From Saprospiraceae bacterium (lineage in GTDB: Bacteria > Bacteroidota > Bacteroidia > Chitinophagales > Saprospiraceae): 64,000 nt of DNA. The position numbers and the translations under genes are program-made. Below, one piece after another: positions 9,589 to 17,964 of this stretch. Each line of letters opens with the position of its first letter. Within the stretch, counting starts at the first letter, position 1. The notes under the pieces were generated by a model that had not been told where the DNA came from, made no database searches, and worked only from the letters and a program-made list of their open reading frames with translations. The stretch is taken from positions 180,870 through 244,869 of the forward strand of contig JANQPA010000097.1 of the NCBI GenBank assembly GCA_028285545.1, given 5' to 3'.

Positions 9589-12150
9589 ATGTCAAAAAAT
9601 TTACTGATTGTAGAGTCGCCTGCAAAGGCCAAAACCATAGAGAAATATCTGGGTAAAGATTTTAAAGTAAAATCCAGTTTCGGACATGTCCGTGATTTGG
9701 ACAAGGGAAATAATGCAGTTGATGTAGATAATGGATTTAATCCTAAATATGTTGTCTCTCCGGAAAAAAGAAAGGTCGTCAAAGAGCTTAAGGAATGGGT
9801 GAAAAAAGTAGATAATGTATGGCTGGCAACGGATGAGGATCGAGAAGGAGAGGCCATTTCCTGGCATTTATGTAAGGTGTTGGGATTGGATGAAGCCACT
9901 ACCAAAAGGATTGTTTTCAGAGAGATTACCAAACCTGCTATCCAAAAAGCCATTACCAGTCCACGGACAGTAGATATTAATTTAGTCAATGCTCAGCAGG
10001 CCCGCCGTATTCTGGATAGGCTTGTCGGATTTGAATTATCTGGAATCCTTTGGAAAAAGGTTAGAGGTAAATTATCGGCCGGCCGGGTGCAATCAGTAGC
10101 TGTTAAACTGATTGTAGAGCAGGAACGTTTGATTCGCGCTTTTGAAACCAAAGCTTTTTATCGGATTAATGCCATTTTTAATGTAAAAAATGAGCAGGGT
10201 AAAATAATTGCCTTAAAAGCAGAAGGACCTTCACGCTTTGATACAGAAGGAGAGGCCCTGAATTTTTTGGAAAAATGTAAAGAGGCAACTTATTCCATAA
10301 AAAATATTGAAGTTAAACCTCTTAAAAGAAGGCCTACTGCACCTTTTACTACTTCCACACTTCAGCAAGAAGCTAGTAGAAAATTAGGTTTTTCTGTTAA
10401 ACGGACAATGGTAGTGGCTCAGCGCTTGTATGAAGCTGGGCACATTACTTATATGCGTACCGACTCTACCAGCCTAAGCCAGATTGCGGTGCAAAATATA
10501 GCTCAGGAAATTGAAAAGAATTACGGCAAGGAGTATATTAAAACCCGTCAATTTAAAAGCAAATCCTCCAATGCCCAGGAGGCTCACGAAGCCATTCGCC
10601 CAACTTATGTACAAGCTCATAATGTAGGCGCAGATCGTGACCAGCAACGATTGTATGAGCTTATTTGGAAAAGAACCATTGCCTCCCAAATGGCAGATGC
10701 AGAATTAGAAAAAACTACGGTAAGAATAGGAATTTCTACTATTTCTGATGCGACTTTGAACGCTGTAGGAGAAGTACTAAAATTTGAAGGTTTTTTGAAA
10801 GTTTATCTTGAATCTAAAGACGATGATGAGGAAGAAGAAGCAAAAGGCATGCTGCCTCCTTTAAAGATAGGGCAAGTGCTCGACCTGCGTAATATGCAGG
10901 CCATGGAGAGATTTACCAGACCACCTGCCAGATATACAGAGGCAAGCCTGGTCAAAAAACTGGAAGAATTAGGAATCGGTCGTCCATCAACCTATGCACC
11001 AACCATTAGCAAAATCATGGAAGAGGGCAGAGGTTATGTTATTAAGGATACAAGGGATGGTGTAGAGCGAAAATTTACGGTCATGACCCTCCAGGATGGT
11101 AAAATTGCAAAGACTGAGCAAACAGAAATTACCGGAGCGGTAAAAAATCGCCTCTTCCCAACAGATATGGGAATTACAGTGAGTGATTTCCTGGACCAGT
11201 ATTTTGGCGATATTATGGATTACAGCTTCACTGCTGGTATTGAAAAACGGTTTGATAACATTGCCTCAGGAAATGATCAGTGGACAGAGATATTGGATAA
11301 CTTTTATTGGCCTTTCCATAAAACTGTTGAGGAAACGTTGGCTAATGCCGAACGTCCTACAAGAGAACGTATTTTGGGTAAAGATCCGGAATCTGGACGT
11401 ACCATTTTGACCAGAATGACTAGGGTAGGACCCGTAGTGCAGATTGGAACGCCTGAAGAATTAGAGGAAAATGAAAAACCTAAATATGGTAATCTACAAC
11501 CAGGACAATCTATTGATACCATTACCTTTGAAGAGGCAATGAAACTTTTCCAACTGCCAAAAACAATTGGAGAATATAAAGGTATGGAATTAGTTATTGG
11601 ACAGGGTAGATTCGGTCCTTATATCAAATTTAATGATAAGTTTGTTTCTATTCCCAGAGGAGAAGATCCATTGATACTTAGTTTTGAAAGGGCTACTGAA
11701 CTGGTTGAGCAGAAAATTAAAGAAAATGCACCTGTTGGAACCTATGAGGGAGAGCCTATTACAAAAGGTAAAGGTCGTTTTGGGCCATTTCTTAAATGGA
11801 AAAACCTCTTCGTTAATGTTCCTAAAAAATATGACTTCGACAATCTTTCAACAGAAGAAATGCATGAACTGATTGCCAAAAAGATTGAAAAAGAAGCCAA
11901 CCGATACATTCATAATTGGGAAGATGAAAAAATTGCTGTCGAGAATGGCCGATGGGGACCATTTATTCGATTTAAGAAGAAATCGGTGAAAATTCCAAAA
12001 AATGAAGATGGTACCAGAGTCACACCTGAACAAGCTAAGGAATTTACAATCGACCAAGTAAAAAAGATGATTGAAGCTGAAATTCCGGATGCCTTTGCTT
12101 CCAAAAAAACAACTAAAGCAAAGGCTAAGAAAACCAATAATAAAAAATAA
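9589..12150 (+). CDS. topA: DNA topoisomerase I (type IA)
   Basis: Relaxes negatively supercoiled DNA. The start was placed at the ATG giving MSKNLLIVESPAKAKTIEKYL, the usual Toprim N-terminus; an in-frame ATG lies 66 bases further upstream but its extra residues match nothing. The chain is 853 residues. Toprim acidic residues appear in ATDEDREGE; the active-site Tyr288 is in GHITYMRTDS; EAHEAIRPT and GIGRPSTYAPTI are further family blocks. The C-terminal third holds topoisomerase C-terminal repeats (GPYIKF, GPFLKW, GPFIRF) and ends in a Lys-rich tail, as is common in Bacteroidetes. Two strong hairpins follow the stop. Confidence 0.97.
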   Translation: MSKNLLIVESPAKAKTIEKYLGKDFKVKSSFGHVRDLDKGNNAVDVDNGFNPKYVVSPEKRKVVKELKEWVKKVDNVWLATDEDREGEAISWHLCKVLGLDEATTKRIVFREITKPAIQKAITSPRTVDINLVNAQQARRILDRLVGFELSGILWKKVRGKLSAGRVQSVAVKLIVEQERLIRAFETKAFYRINAIFNVKNEQGKIIALKAEGPSRFDTEGEALNFLEKCKEATYSIKNIEVKPLKRRPTAPFTTSTLQQEASRKLGFSVKRTMVVAQRLYEAGHITYMRTDSTSLSQIAVQNIAQEIEKNYGKEYIKTRQFKSKSSNAQEAHEAIRPTYVQAHNVGADRDQQRLYELIWKRTIASQMADAELEKTTVRIGISTISDATLNAVGEVLKFEGFLKVYLESKDDDEEEEAKGMLPPLKIGQVLDLRNMQAMERFTRPPARYTEASLVKKLEELGIGRPSTYAPTISKIMEEGRGYVIKDTRDGVERKFTVMTLQDGKIAKTEQTEITGAVKNRLFPTDMGITVSDFLDQYFGDIMDYSFTAGIEKRFDNIASGNDQWTEILDNFYWPFHKTVEETLANAERPTRERILGKDPESGRTILTRMTRVGPVVQIGTPEELEENEKPKYGNLQPGQSIDTITFEEAMKLFQLPKTIGEYKGMELVIGQGRFGPYIKFNDKFVSIPRGEDPLILSFERATELVEQKIKENAPVGTYEGEPITKGKGRFGPFLKWKNLFVNVPKKYDFDNLSTEEMHELIAKKIEKEANRYIHNWEDEKIAVENGRWGPFIRFKKKSVKIPKNEDGTRVTPEQAKEFTIDQVKKMIEAEIPDAFASKKTTKAKAKKTNNKK

Positions 12151-12168
12151 GCAGAAGCTTTAGGAACT

Positions 12169-12203
12169 AAACATTTTCTGCTGTTCAGCCCCAGAAAATG
12201 TTT
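12169..12203. terminator. Hairpin 1 after topA
   Basis: A perfect 12-bp stem (12169-12180 with 12192-12203) around an 11-nt loop, 18 bases after the topA stop. It is directly abutted by a second, longer hairpin. There is no strong T-run, so termination is inferred from position. Confidence 0.55.
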
Positions 12204-12251
12204 AATTTACATATGGTTTTACGGTAAACACCGTAAAACCATATGTAAATT
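12204..12251. terminator. Hairpin 2 after topA, perfect 22-bp stem
   Basis: A perfect 22-bp inverted repeat (12204-12225 with 12230-12251) with the 4-nt loop AAAC, followed by TTTTTG-rich sequence. It starts exactly where hairpin 1 ends and lies 53 bases before the DUF3467 gene. It could be a terminator, a cruciform/protein-binding site, or a leader structure of the next gene. Confidence 0.6.
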
Positions 12252-12304
12252 AATTTTTGTTACAGAATATTTATCAATAATCAAATTACTCAAATAATAA
12301 ACGC

Positions 12305-12622
12305 ATGGAGGATCATAAGAAACCGAAGAATCAAATTAATATTGAACTGCCAGAAGATATTGCAGAAGGGGTGTATGCAAATTTAGCCATGATTTCTCAT
12401 TCACAATCTGAATTTGTCATTGATTTTATCAGAATGGTACCGAATGTCCCAAAAGCAAAGGTGAAATCCAGAGTTATTTTGACACCACAACACGCCAAAC
12501 GTTTGTTGCGGGCCTTGGCAGATAATTTGAAAAAATATGAGGCACAACATGGAGTTGTTGGGGGTGCAGATAATCCTCCTTTTCCTCCTTTTAATTTTAA
12601 TACTCCTAAAGCACAGGCTTAA
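12305..12622 (+). CDS. DUF3467 domain protein
   Basis: A small cytoplasmic protein of 105 residues. The core INIELPEDIAEGVYANLAMI, SEFVIDFIRMVP, and VILTPQHAKRLLRALADNL matches the DUF3467 family, conserved in Bacteroidetes and others without a known function. The tail is Pro/Asn/Phe-rich (PPFPPFNFNTP). It lies between topA hairpins and a bidirectional terminator, so it is probably a single-gene transcript. Confidence 0.9.
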   Translation: MEDHKKPKNQINIELPEDIAEGVYANLAMISHSQSEFVIDFIRMVPNVPKAKVKSRVILTPQHAKRLLRALADNLKKYEAQHGVVGGADNPPFPPFNFNTPKAQA

Positions 12623-12629
12623 CTTATAG

Positions 12630-12667
12630 TATTTTATGTTTCGTCAGTCCTGACGAAACATAAAATA
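12630..12667. terminator. Bidirectional hairpin terminator between convergent genes
   Basis: A perfect 17-bp stem (12630-12646 with 12651-12667) and the loop GTCC, located between the stops of the DUF3467 gene and the FKBP gene. AT-rich outer arms provide T tracts in both directions. Confidence 0.8.
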
Positions 12668-12670
12668 TTA

Positions 12671-13135
12671 TCAATTTTGGAAATCTATTAACTCTATTTC
12701 AAAGATCAAAGCTGCATTCCCAGGGATATCATTACCTTCACCAAACCGTCCATATCCCAGTCCTGACGGGATGTAAAATGTTCCTTTACCCCCTCTTTTC
12801 AAAAGAGTAGTTCCTATCTGAAATCCTCTTATGGTATTCACCAGTGCAAATTGAGCGGTTTGATTTCCCACTGTTTGGTCAAACACTGTTCCAGTTTCTA
12901 ATAATTGACCCTTGTATTTGATGATAACAGTTGCAAATGGACTTGGATTATCACCTGTCCCTTCCACATCAATAGTATAAAATATTCCAGAATCATCACG
13001 GGTCGCCGTAATGTTGTTGTCCCTAAGATAATTTTCTATTTTTTCAATATCTTTTTCAAATTGAGTTTTATCATCACCACATGACCATAAAAATAGTGGT
13101 AACAAACAGATATAAATCAATCCTTTAAGTTTCAT
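12671..13135 (-). CDS. FKBP-type peptidyl-prolyl isomerase, lipoprotein
   Basis: The chosen ATG gives MKLKGLIYICLLPLFLWSC with the lipobox Cys19; an upstream ATG at 13162 adds 9 residues in front. The mature part contains a single FKBP domain (about residues 55-154): VIIKYKGQLLETGTVFDQT, IRGFQIGTTLLKRGGKGTFYIPSGLGYG, PGNAALIFEIELIDF. Such proteins assist folding in the periplasm or at the outer membrane. A TACATTTG box on the minus strand (13191-13198) may be the promoter. Confidence 0.92.
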   Translation of the reverse strand: MKLKGLIYICLLPLFLWSCGDDKTQFEKDIEKIENYLRDNNITATRDDSGIFYTIDVEGTGDNPSPFATVIIKYKGQLLETGTVFDQTVGNQTAQFALVNTIRGFQIGTTLLKRGGKGTFYIPSGLGYGRFGEGNDIPGNAALIFEIELIDFQN

Positions 13136-13344
13136 AATTCTAGTGATTTTATTAAAAGGCAATAAGTCATTACGTAACTGATCGTTTTTGCAAATGTAGC
13201 TATATTCCTTTATCTAATTGGCTAATTTGAAGATTTGATGAACTAATATCCTTATATCAGTGTCAGAAATCTTTTTTTTCATTCGATTTTGTAAATTACG
13301 TCCTATTATTCAATTGAACATATTCCAAAACTAACAGCTGTACA

Positions 13345-13986
13345 ATGAATGACAATTTTTGCGTTTTTTTTGATGCTGGGCATGGTGGCCTTGATAAATT
13401 GGGGCGATACGTTACAGCAGGAAAAAGCTTCAAACACTCTAAAGGCACCTTCCATGGAGGAGGTTGGTTTTATGAGGGGGTTTGGAATCGTACAATTACC
13501 CAAGAGGTCATCACAAAATTAAATGCCCTTTCGATTCCCAATATTCTTATTAGCCATGAATATCTTGATACAAAATTATCCTATCGGGTCGACAAAGCTA
13601 ATTGGTATTACAAAAATTTTAAAAAGGGAATTTTTATCTCCAACCATGCCAATGCCTCAGTCTCCCACAGAGGTAGGGGCTTTGAAGTATTTACCAGCAG
13701 AGGGCCTACCAAAGCAGATTCTATAGCTGAATTGCATTGGAATAATGTCAATGAACTGCTTGGTAAAGATGGTACCATTACCATGCGAATGGATACAAGG
13801 GATGGCGACAAGGACCGAGAGGCCAATTTTTATGTTTTAAAAAACACGGCCATGCCTGCTATATTGGTGGAACATCTCTTTTTTGATAATTATGAAGATG
13901 CTCTACTTCTGATGGATGATGAGATCATAGATAAATTTTCAGAGGCTCAGGTCCGAACCATAATCGAGTACATGAATACACTATAG
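13345..13986 (+). CDS. N-acetylmuramoyl-L-alanine amidase-like (Amidase_3)
   Basis: A 213-residue single-domain protein. FFDAGHGG (His13), a likely Glu44 in YEGVWNRT, and ISNHANAS (His101) are the zinc ligands expected of Amidase_3; the catalytic Glu is probably that of AILVEHLFFDN. No signal peptide is visible, so export would need another route, or the enzyme acts like a phage-type endolysin. No other phage genes are near. It would cleave the bond between MurNAc and L-Ala in peptidoglycan. Confidence 0.85.
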   Translation: MNDNFCVFFDAGHGGLDKLGRYVTAGKSFKHSKGTFHGGGWFYEGVWNRTITQEVITKLNALSIPNILISHEYLDTKLSYRVDKANWYYKNFKKGIFISNHANASVSHRGRGFEVFTSRGPTKADSIAELHWNNVNELLGKDGTITMRMDTRDGDKDREANFYVLKNTAMPAILVEHLFFDNYEDALLLMDDEIIDKFSEAQVRTIIEYMNTL

Positions 13987-13989
13987 TTT

Positions 13990-14042
13990 ACCAGCACTAA
14001 CCTAATAAGCAATAACTATTAACCAACAAGCAATAACCGAAT
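13990..14042. repeat. A/C-rich degenerate repeat tract (AATAACC-like)
   Basis: Repeated variants of CAATAAC / TTAACCAA fill the gap between the amidase and polX genes. The composition resembles the tracts at 7.9 and 17.9 kb. Confidence 0.55.
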
Positions 14043-14046
14043 TAAT

Positions 14047-15714
14047 TTGGAACCTTTAAGCAATAAACAAATCGCCAAACAATTTCAATTCCTGGGAAAT
14101 ATAATGGAATTACATGGTGAGAATTCTTTTAAGATACGATCTTATCAAAATGCTTATTTAGCACTTCGAAAGCTAGACCAGCCCCTTTCTGAAATGGAGA
14201 CTTCTGAAATTGCCGGAATTAAAGGAGTAGGTAAAGCCATTACTGGAAAAATCCAGGAATTGCTGGAATCTGGGACTATGGCCACCCTGGAAAGGTATAA
14301 AGACCAAACTCCTGAAGGGGTTCAGGAAATGCTAAATATCAAAGGATTTGGACCTAAAAAAATAGCGGTAATCTGGAAGGAACTAGAGGTTGAAAGTATT
14401 GGAGAATTATTATATGCGGTTAATGAAAATCGATTGATCGAACTAAAGGGCTTTGGTAAAAAAACACAAGATGACCTCAAACAAAAACTTGAATATTACC
14501 AAAAATCGAGGCACTTATATCACTATGCGACTCTACTTACGGAAGCGGAAAAGGTATTGGCTTTAGTTGCCTCTCATTTTAAAGGTAAACTAGCCTTTAC
14601 AGGAGCTTTAAGGCGGAAAGCCAATACACTTTCTACCATAGAATTTTTGGCAGCAGGAACATCCGAAGAAATATCCTCCGCTTTAGGTCAGGCTGAGATG
14701 CAAAATATTGAAACTGGCCCAACTGGCATTAAAGCCATTACTTCTACTGGTTTTCCAGTTGTCGTGCATTTATGTAATGCCTTGAATTGGGGAAGTAAAC
14801 AATTCAGATATACTTCCTCAGAAGAATTTTTAGAAAAATTTATTGATCATTTCGAGGGAATAGATTTTAAAAACCTAAGTGAAGAAAAGGAAGTTTTTGA
14901 AAAAGTAAACCTCCAGGAAATACCTTCAGAATTAAGGGAACAGGATTGGGCCTTACATCTTGCCCTGGATAATAAGATTCCAATTTTAATTGAGGACCAA
15001 GATATTAAAGGTGTACTCCATGCACATTCAACTTATAGTGATGGACTACACTCACTAAAAGAGATGGCCGAATATGCTAAGGAAATGGGTTATGAGTATT
15101 TGGGTATTACAGATCATTCTAAATCTGCATTCTACGCCAATGGCTTAAAAGAAGATCGACTTTTTCAACAGTTTGAAGAAATAGAGGTGTTGAATCAGGA
15201 ATTAGCTCCTTTTAAAATCATTAAGGGTATAGAAAGCGATATTCTAAATGATGGGAGACTCGATTATGAAGATTCCATTTTGCAGCAATTTGATTTTATT
15301 ATTGCCTCGGTACACAGCAACCTTAGAATGGAAGAGGCTAAAGCGACACAAAGAATCATTACAGCTATTGAAAATCCCTATACCACTATTCTAGGGCATC
15401 CAACCGGTCGATTGCTCTTGTCAAGACAAGGTTATCCCCTTGACCATAAGAAGGTTATTGATGCCTGCGCTGCCAATGGCGTAGCCATCGAACTAAATGC
15501 CAATCCATACCGACTAGATCTCGATTGGACCTGGATTCCTTATGCCTTGGAAAAAGGAGTCAAAATTGCCATCAATCCAGATGCACATAGTAGAGAAGGT
15601 ATCCATCATATCAAATTTGGGGTGGCCTCTGCCAGGAAAGGTGGATTGAGCGCGGAGGAGTGTTTGAATAACTTATCCTTACAAGATTTTGAAGGTTATT
15701 TAAAGAAAAACTAA
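14047..15714 (+). CDS. polX: PolX-type protein: HhH + degenerate polymerase + PHP domain
   Basis: Begins at a TTG codon; this start gives the family-typical N-terminus (KQIAKQFQFLGNIMELHGENSFKIR), while the first ATG (residue 20) would cut into it. Helix-hairpin-helix motifs occur at IKGVGKAI (58-65) and IKGFGPKKI (98-106). The nucleotidyltransferase region keeps GALRR (186-190), but the D-x-D catalytic pair is replaced by T-I-E (197-199), and the third Asp by Val (FPVVVH, 236-241). The PHP domain (322-550) is intact: HAHSTYSDG, ITDHS, GIESDI, ASVHSN, GHPTGR, NANP, INPDAH. Expected activity is therefore metal-dependent nuclease/phosphatase rather than DNA synthesis. Confidence 0.92.
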   Translation: MEPLSNKQIAKQFQFLGNIMELHGENSFKIRSYQNAYLALRKLDQPLSEMETSEIAGIKGVGKAITGKIQELLESGTMATLERYKDQTPEGVQEMLNIKGFGPKKIAVIWKELEVESIGELLYAVNENRLIELKGFGKKTQDDLKQKLEYYQKSRHLYHYATLLTEAEKVLALVASHFKGKLAFTGALRRKANTLSTIEFLAAGTSEEISSALGQAEMQNIETGPTGIKAITSTGFPVVVHLCNALNWGSKQFRYTSSEEFLEKFIDHFEGIDFKNLSEEKEVFEKVNLQEIPSELREQDWALHLALDNKIPILIEDQDIKGVLHAHSTYSDGLHSLKEMAEYAKEMGYEYLGITDHSKSAFYANGLKEDRLFQQFEEIEVLNQELAPFKIIKGIESDILNDGRLDYEDSILQQFDFIIASVHSNLRMEEAKATQRIITAIENPYTTILGHPTGRLLLSRQGYPLDHKKVIDACAANGVAIELNANPYRLDLDWTWIPYALEKGVKIAINPDAHSREGIHHIKFGVASARKGGLSAEECLNNLSLQDFEGYLKKN

Positions 15715-15742
15715 GCTATTTAAATACATAATTCTTGTTCAG

Positions 15743-15796
15743 GATAAATTTAGAGTCGTTGGGCTGCAACAGCCACCCAATGACTCTAAATTTATT
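15743..15796. terminator. Hairpin after polX
   Basis: A 21-bp stem (15743-15763 with 15776-15796) with only G-T wobbles as imperfections and a 12-nt loop, 28 bases after the polX stop. AT-rich lower arms supply U-rich ends. Confidence 0.7.
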
Positions 15797-16009
15797 CCTA
15801 CTCCACTTATCTGATAACATCTACCTACAAAATTTCATTTTTTCTACCTTTATCTGTTAACACTTGATTTTTTTATCCGACTAAGAATCGATACAGGTTG
15901 GAAAGTTTATACTTCATCCTGATTCTTAAAATTTCATGCTTGGAATTTTAAGTGGAATTTCTATGTCCTCAATGCAGAATGGAGTAATCGAAGAGAGAAG
16001 GATTATTTT

Positions 16010-16042
16010 TTTGAAAGATTTTTTAACGGATTCCTAACGTTT
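16010..16042 (+). promoter_or_regulatory. Weak candidate promoter of the YYYLP-protease cluster
   Basis: TTTG (16010-16013) and TAACGTTT (16035-16042) are 21 bases apart, a spacing acceptable for Bacteroidetes promoters, about 75 bases before the first gene. The -7 box fits the consensus only partly. Confidence 0.2.
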
Positions 16043-16116
16043 TTCAAAATCAAGACACTAAGCAAATGAATAGGAAGGTCAACATACGATAAATTCCTTA
16101 CCCAAAAACTGAATGA

Positions 16117-17916
16117 ATGAAATACCTAATCTATTTCTTTACAACTGTGCTTTGTTTTGTAGGTACTTCATCCCTTTACGGGATTGTCAAGTATGAGGAA
16201 GGACGTATCGAGATAAATGGCATCGTTTTGTTGCAGGATAGCGAAAACGAAAATGCCTATTATTATTTGCCTCCATATCCGCGTCTTTCTGTTGATAATG
16301 AAGGCAATTTTGAATTTTTATGCATTAAATATGTGCATCCTGATGGCAAGGAATCTAGTGGAGGATTATTTCATGCGCTCATTCAATTTGCCTTGCCTCA
16401 AGAAGAAAAACTAGCATTGGAAGCTGAGCTAAAAAAGAAATTTCCTAAAGCTGTTTTGATGGGAGTTGTGCCCATGCGAGATGCCCTAAGTGATGGGGAA
16501 GAAGGTATTTCAAGCTTCAGAATTGTATCCTCCATTTTAAATGAAAATGATGCCAATCCTTTTAAATCGAACGTAATTACTTCTGGAAGGGCTCCTTTTT
16601 TCCCCGGCTCTAAAGCAGCACTAGCTGCCAGGCTAGATGCTGATGGTGCTACTTTATTATGGGAATCGTTCCAGGCCAATACCTCGGATGTTTCTGTAGT
16701 GGTCGATGGCTATTATGAAGCATTGGTTAAGGGATACAATGTAGTGATCCAAGCTGATTTGGAAATCGTTTACAATCATTTTAGCTCTTTTGAAAACAAT
16801 CAGGCTTGGTTTACTAGAGACCAGGCTCGTTCTGTTCTCGATAGTATGGTCCAAACTGGGGATATTAAGATTGAGGTGGTAGATAGATCTGAAGGCCTAG
16901 GGATAAATACTAAACCTTATCAACAAATATTGGATGTCGTGACGGAAAAAGTGGTGGATATGATGTTTAATGTCAAATCTGGCTGGGCCAAAATGCCTGA
17001 TGTAACAACTGCTGTTGAGCCTAATGAAATTAAAGAACGATACAAAAGAGGAGCCTTCGTCCGCTTTTTTGCCGGAGATGGAGCACAACCTTACATCCCT
17101 GATGATCAATTGCTTTTAAAAGAAAAGAAAGAGATCCGAAATTTTAAATTTTATTTGAATATGACCCAATCTACTACTATCAAAGTGCCGGTCTATTCAG
17201 CAGGAAATCTTAATGGTTTTTTTGACGAATTTAAAGATGATAAGAAATATTTCAGAGTAGTAAACCTTGAAGATCCCGTATTCCAAAATAGAGAACTTCA
17301 CTTTCAGGTAGATGGTAATTTTGTGGATGCCTACAAAGATCTAATCAATTTTGCTACGGTCTCCATACGCAAAAAATATGACGATAATCACCCCTTCACT
17401 GGTGATCTCTTATTTAAGAAGGAAGATATGGAAACCGGGAAATACATCCAGTCCATAAAGTATCCAAGATTAGGTCAAACAGGTGTAGAGTGGACGCAAT
17501 ATGAGTATAAAGTATCCTGGAGTTTAATAGGAATGGATACCATCTTGCATACCCCGCAAGCAGATTGGACCAATAGTGATAATCCCCTAACACCGATTAA
17601 GCCACCTTTCAGAAAACTACTTTTAGAGATTGATACCGATAGGAGCTTATTTGAGGCTGCCGGCATTCGTTCGGTACGGATCCGATTTGCTTCCATTTTG
17701 GTTGGAAAACCACAAAATCAAAAAACAGTGGTGTTACGCCCAGGAGATAGCTCCGATACTAAGGAAATAGCGATATACCATGATGATAATAAACCCATTG
17801 TTTACCAGGTGACCTGGTACTCAAACAAAGGAAAAATTGAAGAAAACCTACAAAAATTAGAAGATGGATACTTGTATTTAATACCTCCGGAAAAAGAAGC
17901 CTTTCAAAACAACTAA
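16117..17916 (+). CDS. Secreted YYYLP-family protein 1
   Basis: First gene of the long secreted-protein cluster; family not recognised. 599 residues with a signal peptide (about 1-22). The N-terminal module has YYYLP (48-52), PRLSVDNEGNFEFLCIKYV, GGLFHALIQF, SGRAPFFPGSKAALAARL and LLWESF; a middle part ends DMMFNV (about 285-290); the C-terminal module has VVNLEDPVFQNRELHFQVDG, YEYKVSWSL and LTPIKPPFRK. The same blocks recur in the neighbours, so this is a true paralogue family. It appears beta-rich and periplasmic or surface-located, with no catalytic motif evident. The hydrophobic C-terminal tail lacks a type 9 sorting domain. Confidence 0.85.
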   Translation: MKYLIYFFTTVLCFVGTSSLYGIVKYEEGRIEINGIVLLQDSENENAYYYLPPYPRLSVDNEGNFEFLCIKYVHPDGKESSGGLFHALIQFALPQEEKLALEAELKKKFPKAVLMGVVPMRDALSDGEEGISSFRIVSSILNENDANPFKSNVITSGRAPFFPGSKAALAARLDADGATLLWESFQANTSDVSVVVDGYYEALVKGYNVVIQADLEIVYNHFSSFENNQAWFTRDQARSVLDSMVQTGDIKIEVVDRSEGLGINTKPYQQILDVVTEKVVDMMFNVKSGWAKMPDVTTAVEPNEIKERYKRGAFVRFFAGDGAQPYIPDDQLLLKEKKEIRNFKFYLNMTQSTTIKVPVYSAGNLNGFFDEFKDDKKYFRVVNLEDPVFQNRELHFQVDGNFVDAYKDLINFATVSIRKKYDDNHPFTGDLLFKKEDMETGKYIQSIKYPRLGQTGVEWTQYEYKVSWSLIGMDTILHTPQADWTNSDNPLTPIKPPFRKLLLEIDTDRSLFEAAGIRSVRIRFASILVGKPQNQKTVVLRPGDSSDTKEIAIYHDDNKPIVYQVTWYSNKGKIEENLQKLEDGYLYLIPPEKEAFQNN

Positions 17917-17958
17917 CGAATAACGATTAACCCAATAACCAATAACTATCAACCGATT
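17913..17958. repeat. A/C-rich degenerate repeat tract (AATAACC-like)
   Basis: The gap between the first two cluster genes consists of variants of TAACGAATAACGATTAACC and CAATAACCAATAAC. It resembles the tracts at 7.9 and 14.0 kb. Confidence 0.55.
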
Positions 17959-17964
17959 CAACCC

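Larger units (their letters stand above)
15715..16116. other. Intergenic region ahead of the YYYLP-protease cluster
   Basis: About 400 bases holding the polX terminator hairpin and the leader/promoter region of the following 28-kb gene run. No ORF or RNA gene was recognised in it. Confidence 0.5.

Noticed and set aside
9564..9989. Long antisense frame (141 codons) opposite the start of topA
   Set aside because: It is a shadow of a strongly conserved gene; its protein has low-complexity Ser/Leu content and no family features.
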